From Ophiodon elongatus (Eukaryota > Chordata > Actinopteri > Perciformes > Hexagrammidae), in assembly GCA_016806645.1 (NCBI GenBank), contig JACSYO010001857.1, positions 124,001 through 188,000 on the forward strand: 64,000 nucleotides of DNA, written 5' to 3'. The translations under genes and the position numbers were made by a program. Positions 47,889 through 60,345 of this stretch are shown here, one piece after another; positions within the stretch are counted from its first letter, which is position 1, and every line of letters begins with the position of its first letter. A model generated the notes under the pieces. That model had not been told where the DNA came from. It searched no databases and worked only from the letters and a program-made list of their open reading frames with translations.

Positions 47889-50800
47889 AACAATAAAGTC
47901 AATCGTCCTGAAAGTGACACAAATGCACACACTGTAGGTACAAAGCACACTTGTTGTAACCTGACACGCTTGTGGAAAAAGAGACATTTAAATCACATTT
48001 GGTCATTTATCGAAAACACACACACGCACATTGTGTGCAGTGTCCCTCCGTTGGCTGGGGGGGGGGGCTGGGGGGCAATCTGACAGCTCCATATTTCATG
48101 GGATGGAGCTTTAATGGGGCTTTTCAGTCCGGTCAGGGGCTGTGCAAACCGACGCTACAGGTACGCTATAGCTGTCTGGGGAGACGGCAATAAATAAGGC
48201 CACATAGTGTTTAATGAAACAATATGAAAATATTGTCTTACCCTTAATAGCCCGGCAGAAAGGACAGGGGGATAAATCAGGGGTGGGACAGGGCTGCGGT
48301 CGGCATTTCCTACAGCTCACTCCCTCTTACCTCCCACTTATTTCCGCCCCCTGTCCCTCCGCTCGGGAACGCCGTGTAAAACGATCAGTCATCACTCATT
48401 TTGTGTCTCGCCGGACAAAGTGGGCGTCGACGATGGATGCACTCTACTGGTGACCACTTGAACCTTGAGCTTTGTTTCTTGTCTTCGCTGCAAGATCTAT
48501 GTTCCCAGCTCACGAGGTAGTGCCCCCCTCCTCAGATTAAATATCTCGCAGTGACCTTCAGCCTACACTTTCCAGTAGTTTATAGCGGAAAAACGTTTCC
48601 AGCAAAACCAAATGAGAGTAAAATGGAATCCTGATACACCATTCCTCATCCTTGAATACCTGAATTCGGCGAAACCTTGATTTTTCCAGACCTCCACTCG
48701 GGGATGAAGCTGCAGTCCACTGAGGGATACTGATACTGATTTATAGATGCTGTTATTGCACAGTTAATTCTCAGAGCTATCCCGGTTACTAGCCTGATGC
48801 TCATCCTGAATTTGAATTTTACTTTAATTCATTATTCACCTCATTCCTTGGGGGAAAACATTTATAAATAAAAGGCTTTCAGTGGTGTTTAAAATACAAG
48901 GTGCTGTGCAAATGGAATCCAAATGCATTTTGGGATGTTTGCTAGGGAGTGCATATGTTGCTGCCGCTGCTGCACAGCTCTTTGTTTCTGAACATACTGA
49001 TGTGTTTTTTAACGCTAATGTAACCCATCCACAAGGGTTCAACTGAGTGCTGTTTTCCGCACCACTCTCCCTCACGTTCATGCTGTAAAGCTCATTCATA
49101 ACAAGTAGCTGCTCAGCCACGCTGCCGCTGGCCACTGATCAGCTCAAGGCGGAACCTTCAGATGTTGCTTGAGGCAGCAATAAGGTTTCCTAGCTTGATT
49201 TTCTCAGTTGGTCCGAGGATACTAACCACCAACCGGTTCCTGATGTTTCCTTGATGTTTCCTGGATGTTTCCTGGATGTTCTTTGCACTCCTCGCTGCCG
49301 TCATGAGCCAGCACGTTGTCACACACTGGTCAGGGTTTCCAGCTCCTTCGTCCTTCTTACATCTCATTGTGTTATCACAATTGTGTTATCTGAGTCCATC
49401 TCTGATTTACAGAGCACAGCCTCTTTGTCAGAATCTGCCTCTTGTGTTGCTCCCGTTATTCTGTTTTTGGCATCTGTTTTTCTTTTTTTTCTTCAAAAGG
49501 TAGCTTCATCCTGTTTTGGCTCCCAGCATCTCTGTGCAACATGAGCTCAGGCACCTTGTGTGTGAAACGTCCATTTTCCAAAAATAGCGTCCGTCAGAGG
49601 GGACTCAACAACCTCCACCCTGGTTGGACGTAACGAAGATCTGGAATCGATTCTCCCTGCAGCAATACGAAACCTGTAGCTGCAGCACAGCAGTTTCTTC
49701 AAGTGCATCCGTCCTAAGTTATGCTGCACTTATTCTGAATGCACTTCAATCCTCAACAGGCCATTTGTTCTCACGCCTGGCAGCAGAAGAGAACTGTACA
49801 GCTGTTTTGTGCCGTCAATGTGAAAGATTTCTCATGAATGAATTCTAGCTCCATTGCCCTTCTGTTGTAAAAATATCATAAGGTCAACATGAATCAATGA
49901 ACCAAAGGAGCGTGCCAGCTCCGTGGCATCCCATCTGTGCCATGCGGCGGGTGGCTTCTTTCTCAAGGTGGGTCCCGTGACGGGGCCCAGATTGGCAGTG
50001 CCAATCGCCAAACGACGGCGCCAAGCGTCACGTGGGGCGGCAGTCTGTCGCTGTCCCCTCAGGCAGTCTTTTTTTTTTCTCCAGGAAAGCGGAAGCGAGC
50101 AGGTTGGAGTTTGAGCAGAGGGACCGGAAACCCCCCCCAAAAAAAATATTGCATATCTGTCCCTCCGCTCGTTTTGGAATTCAAAATGTGGGTGCAGAGA
50201 AACCCAGCTGCTGAGGTAGACCTGGTTCCATGCCTTCAGGCCACGGTCCAGCGCTAAATAACACGATGTCTTCTGTACTCTTTCACCACTTAGCTTGTCT
50301 TTCCTGAGATGTCCTGACGTACCAACCGGACTGTTTCTCTCCTTAGTTCTAATTCCTCTCATTTTGTGCAGCTCTTTCTCTTTTTGACATTCAAGTGTGG
50401 TGTCTAGCCTGTATGACACTGATCCGGGGCAGGAATGAGAATAATGTAAATTATGATTGTAATAAATGGAGCGCTTGTTGGAGATCACTCCTAAGCCTCT
50501 CATTTGTTCAGGTTACCACACGTCCGGATAGTCCAGATGTGTCAGGCGTGGTGTCAGTGACTGTCAATCACTGTCAGTCTCAAGCTAAACAGACTATGGA
50601 GTTGACGTGCAAGCACTAATCGACGGACACTTGCTGCAAAGCTTTGTTTGGGCAGAAAAATGTTGAGTGCGTGTCAGCACTTTGCACACATTCAGACACG
50701 CACACACCCAGAAACGCAAACAAACGGTCGGCAAAGCGGGTCTCAGAATAAGCGATGCAGGAAGCGAGGCGGCTCTACACAAGGTAACTCCAGACGCCCG

Positions 50801-51050
50801 CGGTCACAAGGACCGAAAGGAGAGGATCTCCATGCCGCCGGGCCTGACGCAGGGCCTCCGGGCCAAACCAGAACAGGCCTCCCTGCACCTCCTCTATCCC
50901 AAATAATCACTGGGCCTCCAAAAACCAGAGAAAATAACTTAATTGGTATGCTATTTGAGTGTTTCTTTTTCCAATGGCGTGGAGCTGCTATAAATTATAC
51001 ATACTGAATTTCTCTCCTCTCCTACCAGGCAGCTCTCTGCAATCTCAATC
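47889..51050. other. Noncoding stretch
   Basis: It holds a G11 + G6 tract (48057-48076, quadruplex-capable on the + strand), four tandem 11-base units (49241-49284) and a CpG-richer patch near 50785-50880. A 223-codon minus-strand frame at 49832-50503 has no domain or codon bias that I can recognise. Confidence 0.3.
49241..49284. repeat. Four tandem 11-base units, TGATGTTTCCT
   Basis: Two exact units, then two with GGATG starts, the last diverged at its end. A very small minisatellite. Confidence 0.75.
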
Positions 51051-51720
51051 AGAATGCACTTTTTTTTCTCTTTCTTTTTTTTTCTACAATTCTCAGCCTT
51101 TCTTTTCTCGATAGTGGCTGTGAAAGCCTCATAGTCTTGACAAGTTAACTACGTGCTTTCTCGGCTCTACGTTGCATTCGCACAAAAGCAGGCGGCCAAA
51201 CAGTAGGGGGAAAACGCAGGGCCTGTCAAATTAAAGGCAACACAAAGACCCGCTTGTTGAGGAGGGAGGAGGGGGGGGGTCATGAACTCTGGATCCTGAC
51301 GGAGACCGCAGCGTAAATTTTACTTGCGTAACCCCCCCCTCTCTCTCCCTCCCTCCCTAGCGCCCTCGCCGCCTCCACCACCACCTTCCTGAAACACCGA
51401 GACGTCAAAGAAAACCAGAGAAATTTCCTCGGCCTGTCAGCGGCCATCCGTCTCTCTTATGTGTCCCTAATAGCATCTGACCACAGCAGCAGCGGTGCAG
51501 CCACAGGCTCACATCTGACCGGGCTGGAAAACTCTTTATTACCTCTAACTCTATCCGTCCTTTTTTTCTCCTTCCTCCTCCCTCCCTGTTAAAACCTTCA
51601 GGGCAAATGTAGCGTACGAGGATTTAGCCGTCAGTCCCGAGGCCTCGTCTGTAATGGAGCGATTCTCTCGCTGTTGTAACCTCTGACCTCTTACCCAGCA
51701 TGCAGTGAGACACCATGCCG
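51051..51720. other. Pyrimidine-rich and CpG-bearing noncoding stretch
   Basis: T/C tracts (51059-51092, 51333-51359) flank 'ccctccctagcgccctcgcc', which looks like an acceptor but opens no convincing exon. Nonrepetitive sequence follows, with 'gagacgtcaaag' (CRE-like half) and TGACCT at about 51684. Confidence 0.25.
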
Positions 51721-52021
51721 CGGGAGGGGAGTGGAAGTGTCCCGTATTTCATCCTTCGCCTTCATAACCTTGTGCGTCTCCTTGACGACAGCGAGGTCAG
51801 CCGGCGGTGACCCTGTCGCTGCAGAGCAGTTAAAAGTCTCATTAGCTCCGCGAGTCACATTGGGACGTCTCCATTACACCAGCTCACCTCTCGGGGTTAA
51901 TTACATGAAAGGGTCCACTTTTAACCCAGTCCACTCCTTTTGCACGTATACATGTTCTATTTATGTTTCATGTGGGGGGATTGTCACTGTAGTGCCATAT
52001 CTCAGCAGCCTTCTTGGGGGA

Positions 52022-52023
<2 letters not shown>

Positions 52024-52112
<89 letters not shown>
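52024..52112. repeat. (CA)44 microsatellite
   Basis: About 89 uninterrupted bases of CA. It lies inside a 220-codon frame that is otherwise featureless. Confidence 0.95.
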
Positions 52113-52117
<5 letters not shown>

Positions 52118-54558
52118 CTGAACGAGTCTTCCAGGCATTGTCCTGGCTGTGCAGATGGGTTAACCCTGTTTCAGCCATCATTTTTTGGCGAGCGGCGGCA
52201 ACCAGTATGGCAATTGCCCTGGTTTCAGTTCTCTTACCATTCTGCATTTCCCATTCCAATTTTGTTCAATCCTCCAGATAAAGCGGACACCTTGCCTTCC
52301 CGAGTCAAAGGGCAGAACAGAGGCAGAAGAGGAGTGACGAAGGGTTTCCGTTTATGTTGCTTTCTTAAGTTTGGCACTCAAAAGAGCCTGTGATCTCCCT
52401 ATCTTCCCTTGAAGATAATAAGCACATAATCATCCTGTTTTTTTTCCTTTGTTTTTTTGGGGTTTTGAAGCAGACGTTACATGTGTTGTCAGGCTTTCCT
52501 CAATTCCTCTTCCTTTATTCTACAGTCAGTTAATACATGTTTGAGGTGGGGTTGCTTGATAGTATTTTTCTCTCTCAATAATCAGTGCATATCCAGTTCA
52601 TGTCCACAGTGATTTAAACTGTAACCGGGTCAGCAAGGTTTCAGTTTCAGGTAACACCTACAGACTATTTATTCAATACATCTATTTTTAACTAAACGAT
52701 GGATTCTGCATGGCGACAATGTTCCTTCATCATAATCAGTTGCATACATTTGAGACTGTACTCTGTACGGAGTTTGACTGATATGCTGTCTGGAAAACTA
52801 CACCTTCAGCTTTGATGTGTTGGGTACAAAACAAATGCATCAGTCAGTCAGATTGATTAAACAAACATTTGTTTCCATATTTAGCATTTAAATTGAGTCT
52901 TCACCACGTATGGAAGCGGTCGCTGCTTTGCCTTTTCAAAATTAGAAGTCAACAATGTGAATGCAAATATCGGTATGTACAGTAATTTCAAGATATTCCC
53001 AATTTTCCGGTAACTAATAACTTATCAGCAGCAAGTCAAGAGAAAACACTAATCATTCATGGTAAAAACATTTTTTAACCATAGCCGTCATTTATTTCTG
53101 CCCATTACGTTTACTTCTTGTGGTCATTTTCCATACATTCTGTAATTTTATTTTAATTCACACCCTTGCACCCATTAACTAAAAAATGCATTTGTTTTAT
53201 GAACACATTCATTATTACCAGTTTTACTTTGGTGCATCATATGTACAGTGAGACAAGCAGACATAAGAAGGAACTTTTTTCCACTTGAATCCCTGTCAGC
53301 TGATGCAACACCACGGACATACTGACGAACTGAACCACAGACCCCGGCCTGTTTGGGTTATTGTGTGTGTTGATTGATTTAATTTGTTGACCAAGTGAAC
53401 TCCCATCCTCATTAACATGCAGTCACAGCAGACACGAGCAGGCAGCGTCTCCTTCAAGCCCTTTTCTCACCTTTTATGACAGTTGATAGTTATGGAATTG
53501 TTCCAAAATGGAAAGTCAGCAGAAGAGTTTAGCGCAAGCCACACTTTTTTGTGCCAAGGTTTGAGTTTGAGTATGTGGTTTTGGCAGCAGGCAGCTGAGC
53601 CACTAGGAGACCCTATCATAAGCATTTTTCAGCATTATGTTATCATACTGGGGGGATTGGACTGTGGTTACTGCTGGAATCAACCAAATATTTACGATGG
53701 GCTTTCAGTACGCGGTGAGTGGGTGCTGCTGATAGTGGGAGGTAATGTTAGCCTGAGCAGCAGGAGCAGAAGTAGTGAGTCGTGACGGTGGATAAGGAAG
53801 TGCAGAGAAACAAGGTCTGGTCGGTAATTGATTCAAATGAGCTTAACTGCTCAAAAAGGAACAAATTATGTGCACTCCCTGCATGCACACGGTGAATTAC
53901 TGTTGCGTATTCAGAATGTGCAAAAGTCCGCTTCTCCCCCTGCTGTCTCTTTCCCTGAGCAGCGACGGAGTGGCTCTCGTTCTTTGGAGGCGGACCGGTA
54001 AATTAGCGGAATGACCAAAATGCAAACTCACAGTGAATGATAAAACTCCAGGTGGTCGCTGCACACGGCCAAGGAATAGTCCCACATATAAGCCCAGTTA
54101 CACACAATTGTTATCTTTACAGTTCAATCCGATCAAACATGAAATAACGTTTTAATTATTGAGCTGTAGTGGTAGTGTTAGGGAGGCATTGTTACCTTTG
54201 GCTGTTTGGTTTTATGCTAAGCTACCTAACTGTCCGTTAGCTTAAGTTTTAGATAACATGGTGGCGTTAAGCTTCTTTAACACTTTGGCAAGAAAGCAAA
54301 TTTATATTGTCAGCCCGTTATGTGTAGCCTCTTCAGTTAAAATGACAGTATATTGTAGTATATATATATATAATACAATAGGAGTACAACGGACGTTGAG
54401 CTGTGTAGCTTTGTTCCATGGTCATTTGACTAGTACAAAAGAAAACAGCGATTGTTTTTAGCCGTTTTGGTGAGAACACATGTCAGTAGCGCCTTAAACT
54501 GATGTTGCTGCTCGCCGGGAAGAGAGCGGACGCAGCTCCAGAGACGGAAGGCCACCCA
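52113..54558. other. Noncoding stretch
   Basis: AT-rich; (TA)n at 54357-54372; CTCF-like minus-strand ACAGCAGGGGGAG at 53934-53946. Nothing else recognised. Confidence 0.35.
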
Positions 54559-55153
54559 GTTAGCTAGGTAGCTTGCCCTGTCTGCCAGTTAGCTAGGTAG
54601 CTTGCCCAGTCTGCTAGTTAACTAGGTAGCTTGCCCTGTCTGCCAGTTAACTAGGTAGTTTGTCCTGTCTGCTAGTTAGCTTGGTAGCTTGTCCTGTCTG
54701 CCAGTTAGCTAGGTAGTTTGTCCTGTCTGCTAGTTAGCTTGGTAGCTTGTCCTGTCTGCTAGTTAGCTAGGTAGTTTGTCCTGTCTGCCAGTTAGCTAGG
54801 TAGTTTGTCCTGTCTGCCAGTTAGCTAGGTAGTTTGTCCTGTCTGCCGGTTAGCTAGGTAGTTTGTCCTGTCTGCCGGTTAGCTAGGTAGTTTGTCCTGT
54901 CTGCCGGTTAGCTAGGTAGTTTGTCCTGTCTGCCAGTTAGCTAGGTAGTTTGTCCTGTCTGCCGGTTAGCTAGGTAGTTTGTCCTGTCTGCCGGTTAGCT
55001 AGGTAGTTTGTCCTGTCTGCCGGTTAGCTAGGTAGTTTGTCCTGTCTGCCAGTTAGCTAGGTAGTTTGTCCTGTCTGCTAGTTAGCTAGGTAGTTTGTCC
55101 TGTCTGCTAGTTAGCTAGGTAGTTTGTCCTGTCTGCCGGTTCGCTAGGAAGCT
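54559..55153. repeat. 29-base minisatellite, 20 copies plus a decayed 21st
   Basis: Unit GTTAGCTAGGTAGTTTGTCC + TGTCTGCCA. Twenty units start exactly every 29 bases from 54559 to 55110, with no insertion or deletion. A 21st unit at 55139 keeps GTTCGCTAGGAAGC and then decays. Units 1-7 carry several variants (AACTAGG, TTGGTAGC, CTTGCCC). Units 8-20 are identical except for the last two bases (CA, CG or TA). This is the pattern of a homogenised core with a decayed left edge. The unit length is not a multiple of three, so it does not encode a repeat protein. Confidence 0.95.
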
Positions 55154-56447
55154 TTCTATTTCCACCATGCTTTAATGCTACAGAAAAGGAGCCAAATAGA
55201 GTTGTCACTCATCTGGCGATAGTGATTTCCTACGCTGTGACAGTCTGTGGATGAAGCATTAAGTTGTTAAATTTGACTAATTTACTCTTGCTCTCTTTGC
55301 TTTTATTACACCATTAAAACACTGCTTGTCATTGTTACCGCAAAACCTCTCCTCAGTGAGTCATCGACTTGCCGTTAGTCGGTTTAGTTTATACGGCAGT
55401 TATTCTGCTACAGCGGCCGCAATGGCAACGGTACATAAAAATGGCGGCCGCTCTGACCATCCTGCTACGTGGATTTGAATGGGAACATCCGTTGAAATTA
55501 GTCACACAGTTAAAGAAGATCTTAAATTCATTTGACTACCAAACACCTGCACATAAGCACTTCCTACAATGTGTGACGGAAACCCCTGCTGATCGCTGCA
55601 GCAGACACAGCGGCTCGCTGCCACGCGACTGTACACCAAGTCTGTCTGCCGAGTGTTTCTGCCCCACCATTTATAGAGCCGGCGGTGAAAACCCTCGACA
55701 TCTCAGTAAATAAAGACATAGGAGGATCCAGGCCACCGTTTCCCTCGGTTTATCAAAGCGTAAGACTGAAGAGGCAGCTGACCTTTTCCCTGGCATTCCT
55801 GATCTGCAGCATCCTCCCTCTTACTTCTGCCTGCTTCTGTCTTTGTCTTCTGCTCCCAATTCCTCCTCATTTCCCCTTTTTTTCTTCTCCTCCTCCTGGC
55901 CCATATCTCTTCATCCTCACACCTCTGTCCTTAAGCCCCCTCTTCTCCTCTTTGCTCTCTCGTTTGTCTTCTCGGTTAACGAGGTCATTATTTTCTGCCT
56001 TTACTTATGAATAGATTAAATATGAGGAATGGACAAAACTCCAACATTCTCCCTCCTATTAGTTGGTAAACTAGCAGCTGAAAGCTTATCCTGCTGCCCT
56101 TGTCACAGCAGATGAAGGCATCTGCTAAACGCCTGTAATATCAATATAAAAGGATGTTAATCTGGAGCTCTGTGGGGAGAAGGAACAGCTCCGCCCAACA
56201 CTCTACCCCTTTAGCTCATTCTGCAGCCTAACAATCGCCTCCCAAGGTTAGATCCATCATTACTGCAGCCTCCGTCTTTGCAGGGGTCTGGCGTGCAGCT
56301 GCCGCCTCGCTTCCCCTCACCATCACAGACAGAACACTGCCATCTGTTGATGGGTGGGGCTATTACACGTCTGGGGTTGCTCTGCAGGTAAGCACAGACT
56401 GACACGCACAAGGCTTCGTGAGGCTCTGGAAGAGTCCAGACACGCGT
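55154..56447. other. Noncoding stretch with a long pyrimidine tract
   Basis: About 170 bases at 55805-55975 are strongly pyrimidine-biased on the + strand. The rest shows no gene. 'Aatggcaacggtacataaaa atggcggccg' near 55420-55450 is CpG-containing but short. Confidence 0.35.
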
Positions 56448-56600
56448 TTGAAGGGTCAGTTCGCCCAAATTGCTAAAACATGTTTCTCGTTTACTAGTCA
56501 AACTGTGGAGTTTTGTTTGTGCTGCTCGACTCAACCCAAGATGAGTGTCTTTAGAAAAACGGTGTATCTTTTACTCAAAATGTTCCACAGACAGCTGTGA
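56448..56600 (+). repeat. Fragment of the 'gggacagttcaccc' repeat family
   Basis: 'Gaagggtcagttcgcccaaa' followed by 'aaaacatgtttctcg' and 'gtcaaactgtggag' resembles the head of a common fish dispersed repeat. It is older and more diverged than the copy at 57186. Confidence 0.35.
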
Positions 56601-56700
56601 ACATTCTATATATAAGGAACTATTCTTTGGTGAATGGTAGATTTACTTATTTTATTCAACTCTTATTCCAAACATTCAGTTTTTGCCCCTTTTTACACTT

Positions 56701-56990
56701 TTAACTGGACAGTTGTGGGTCAGCGGATCGCAACCAATCGGAAGATCGTGGTTTGATGCCGACTCCTCCAGTCCGCATGTCGAAGTGTCCTTGAGCCAAG
56801 ACACTGGACCCCAAAACGCTCCCGAAAGTTATGCCATTGTTGTGTAAATGAAAGTGTAGAGTCCTGATTTGCAGGTGGCACCTAGCATGGCCTCTGCCGT
56901 CAGTGTAGGAATTTGTGTGTGAATATTGACATGTCGAGTACAGCGCTTTGAGTGGTGGGAAGACTAGACAGGGGCTATATACAGTCAAGA
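56701..56990 (+). mobile_element. tRNA-derived SINE with conserved central domain (V-SINE-like)
   Basis: The head has a degenerate box B 'gtggtttgatgcc' (56748-56760). The central domain 'gaagtgtccttgagccaaga' with 'cactgga' (56782-56808) and the tail 'cagcgctttgagtggt' with 'agactag' and 'gctatata' (56941-56980) are the hallmarks of a very abundant teleost SINE. It is diverged (for example 'gagccaag' for 'gggcaag'), so it is an old copy. Confidence 0.7.
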
Positions 56991-57185
56991 AAGAAACCTT
57001 GACCGTGATTCCCATGAACTAGCAGTAACAGTACTTAACAGTGTAGTAAAACCTTCTGTGGCTTTGGAGGGAACTTTCCAAAGTTTGAATAGATGAATTT
57101 GTTGTCATCAGGGTCGTCTCAGCTTGGGTTTGGTCATTTCAAATCAGTGACAGAAAGCATGTGTTCCAAAGTGGAGGCTGACACT

Positions 57186-57480
57186 ATTAAAGGGACAGTT
57201 CACCCCAAATTAAGAATACATATTTTCACTCCTGCCTGTTGTGTTATTTATCAATCTAGATTGTTTTGGTGTGACTTGGCTAGGTTTAGAGATGTCGGCC
57301 ATAGAGTTGTCTGCCTTCAATCCTATACTCAGCTTGTGATGCTCAAAGTGGCAAAAAAAAAAAAAAAAAAAACATTTAAAAAAACTCAACAGCAATGTGT
57401 CTTTCCAGAAATCATGACCCGGTTACTCAAGATAATCCACAGTCCTTGTTCTGAGCCATTTCATGTGGGAACTATGCTTG
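57186..57480 (+). repeat. 'Ttaaagggacagttcacc' dispersed repeat
   Basis: It opens 'attaaagggacagttcaccc', has an A20 run at 57353-57372, and continues 'actcaacagcaatgtgtctt' and 'catgacccggttactcaaga'. I recognise the motif order from percomorph genomes. Noncoding. Confidence 0.6.
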
Positions 57481-57500
57481 ACAGAAAAATAGAACTTTAA

Positions 57501-58189
57501 CATAAAAGTTACCTACTGAAACCTAGGAGTATTAGTACACTGAGTAATATAAAGTACTCAATTGTACCCCATTGTAGCTTCAAAATTCTTAACTTGTCAC
57601 AATTTATGGCCGGATAATGCCAGAAAAGAGTTTGACGTGTTGGCTGACCACGTGGGGAGTGAAAAGTTTTTCTAGCTGTTCAGAGTGGTCACATTTTCAG
57701 TCTCACTTGGTTGTCGACAGGAAATGTGATGTAAGCAGTGTGTGAAAGAGAGCTAAAGAGAGAGAGAGAAACCCTGCTTACTTTGTTGTTATGTCGGTTT
57801 TGGAAAGTCACAGAAATGGTGTGATGCAGCTTTCCCAATTCCCCTGTCAGAAGTTTTGTGAGGGGACGGGGTTTCCACCATCTAACAGGAACTTCTGATA
57901 TACCTCGAACATCATTATTCCCCCAGTGGACCCAATCCATTTCTCCTCTACTCGTCCTAATCTGCCCTTATCTTTAAGATTATACAGTACTTTCTTCTTC
58001 TCTCTGCCAAGACTCACAGGAAATGTGTTGCATTTGTTTTCAGGCAGTGTGACCCACAACTCCTACTCCTCTCGGTCTAACTTCTTATGTTCAGTCTATT
58101 CTAAGAGCCTTTGCAAGTCGCTGCGAATAAGCACGTCAGCGAAATCCTTTCATGTAGAACACGGGCTGTTGATATTAAAAGGCTTTGGC
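57501..58189. other. Noncoding stretch
   Basis: (GA)n at 57758-57770; no gene or repeat named. Confidence 0.35.
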
Positions 58190-58510
58190 AGCAGACAAAT
58201 GTTCTAATTCCGGGCCGATAATGGGCTGCGAGCAGCTCCGGCAGGACCGCGGCCTCCGTTTGATGGTCCTTGGCGGTTTGTCCTGGGTGCCGCTTAGGGG
58301 CCACACAGAGGTTCGGACGGGCGGGCGGGCGTATCGGTCGGGGGCCCGGTGCCGATCCGATCCGTCAGGCACCTCGTTAAAGGCCCAGCTTCCGAACCCG
58401 CGCGCCGCTCCCCCGCTGAGCTGCTGCTCCGGCTCCCGATCGGGTTTCACTCAGCCTCCACCGCAGCGCGAGCACTCTGGGTACTTTTCATGCCACGGCT
58501 AGCCGAGTAA
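58190..58510. promoter_or_regulatory. CpG-dense patch (CpG-island-like)
   Basis: About 320 GC-rich bases with roughly 35 CpGs by eye, including 'cgggcgggcgggcgtatcgg' and 'gaacccgcgcgccgct', in a window otherwise poor in CpG. Both strands lack stops over much of it, which GC-richness alone explains. It could be a promoter for an unannotated or antisense transcript, or a methylation-free enhancer. No TATA box or clear donor is visible. Confidence 0.4.
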
Positions 58511-58777
58511 TGCTCCAGAGAGGCCTGACTCACAAGTTTTATTGTTCCACTCAAGTTTTTCTCTCGAGCGATGCCAGTGTATAATCCAGGGCTTTTTATT
58601 CCGTGGCCCTGACCTCCCCGCTCCTCAGATGTGTGAATGTGTGTGTACTTGAGACTTCACATCAGTAAAGTGCTGCGCATTCACACGGACACACGATCCG
58701 CTTCCCTGTCTGCCTTTAACCTACACTTGTTCTGCTGTGGTCCACTTCACTCTTACTGGACATGGTTGCCACCCCAG

Positions 58778-58923
<146 letters not shown>

Positions 58924-59314
58924 CATGCCTCTGTTTTTGTCTTTTCGACCTCGCTCTACGACCCCGTATCCATGCCTTTTCTCTTTTCCCTCACATGAAG
59001 TTTCCTTCTCCGTGGCCTCTCATGGTTTCTCACCTCCCCTCCCTACCTCTATGTTCGGGGTCGGGTCAGGGTCACCCACACTGTCCAAGTCCAGATAGGC
59101 CGCGCTTTACCTCTAAGCTGCAGGAAAAACCAACATCACTGCTGCATGACTGACTTTTCGTCTTATTCTTTTCCTCTGAGCTAGTTGGCCAAATGCAGTT
59201 GTCATTTTTATGTCACAATATATCAAAGCATTAGTTATGTCGAGTTTTTCAGATTGATCTGGTTACTTTTAAGACGTTTGGGAGCCAGTTTATTTCCTTC
59301 AGCCTTCCTGGTCT

Positions 59315-59411
59315 TTTCCATCTGGGCAGATGGGGGGAAATTTGGATTTCATTTTCCGTGACAATAAAACCATGTGAAACGTAAAATTTGTCTGACGGGT
59401 GGATGGAAACG
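59315..59411. mobile_element. Partial element sharing the GTGGATGGAAAC end with 1578-1846
   Basis: GTGGATGGAAAC at 59399-59410 is identical to 1754-1765, preceded in both by AT-rich noncoding sequence. 'Tttccatctgggcagatggg' at 59315-59334 may be an inward-facing relic of the other end. Confidence 0.3.
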
Positions 59412-60260
59412 TAGCTCCTGTCTTAGTTTCACTCCGTCTCTGTTCGTCCCTGCCTCTCGTCTCCTCGCGCTCCTCCTCGCGCTTTGTTCTCCGTTATCCT
59501 GTCACTCTTCACACAGAACAAAACGCATGCTTGATAATACCCTCTCTCTCTCCCTCCCTCCGCGTGTCTCTTCGCCTTTGTTCTTCCATTTCAGTCTCCA
59601 GTGTTACTTTATTTCGGGTTTCGCTGGCTTCACACAGGGCAGAGGGGCTTTCGTAATCTTTGCTCATCCGAGGATGATTGGCGTGCTCTTTGATCTCCAC
59701 TGTTTCGACCTTGATGTGATTAGCGCCGAAGTTCTAGTACGCGTTTGTCATGCGGCGACCATCGTGTCTGGAACACCCGGGACCGGCGTTCTTCGCTGTC
59801 ATTTCTCACCTTCACAGATGATTCTTACTCTTGTTTTGTGCTGCCTCGTGCTCTGGAGGATTATTTGACACATTTTAGTGCTTAAGTAACCTTGAAAACA
59901 GATAAAGCTTTTTCTATGGTCTGACTTAGGGACAAAATAGTTTAGAAGTCTTGGGGCCAAAGTTGTTGTTACTTCTTTGTCCATCGTGCATGAGGTGCTA
60001 GATTTGGTGCTCAGGCAATGTCATACTCTGCAGGTACATTGATACGTAAAGAAAAATGTGCACATTTACTATGGTTCTGGGTCTTGAAAAGGTTTGTAAG
60101 CCTCTGCTTCAGGAGGCCCTGCAGGCTGCACTGAGGTTCACAGGTTGTTAAGGCTCGTCAGCAGACAGCAGTCCAGCTTAGTGCATACCTCCAGCGTCGG
60201 GGTCAAATGCAGGTCTGGAAAAACCTCTTTGCTCGGTTTGAAATGAATCGTTGGATTAAC
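59412..60260. other. Noncoding, partly CpG-bearing stretch
   Basis: Several 'ctcgcg' motifs around 59460-59580 and pyrimidine-rich sequence. A 164-codon frame (59374-59868) has no recognisable domain. Confidence 0.3.
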
Positions 60261-60345
60261 GTGGGCCCGTGGCTCAGACGGTTAGAGTGCAGCCATTTTG
60301 GACCTGGAGAATGGTGAGCCTGGGTTACAAGGGGCACGGCACCAG
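60261..60345 (+). mobile_element. tRNA-like SINE head, degraded
   Basis: 'Gtggctcagacggttagagt' (60269-60288) is a good tRNA-type box A. About 50 bases on, 'gcctgggttacaagg' (60318-60332) is a decayed box B. No tRNA gene fold is complete, so this is a SINE head or tRNA pseudogene. Confidence 0.35.

Noticed and set aside
49832..50503. 223-codon minus-strand frame, the longest in the window
   Set aside because: No domain, no splice context, overlapping frames on the other strand, and a composition without codon bias; expected by chance in 64 kb.
51731..52393. 220-codon + frame with a hydrophobic start
   Set aside because: Starts at a non-ATG codon in this frame and is held open by the CA array (His-Thr run); no recognisable domain.
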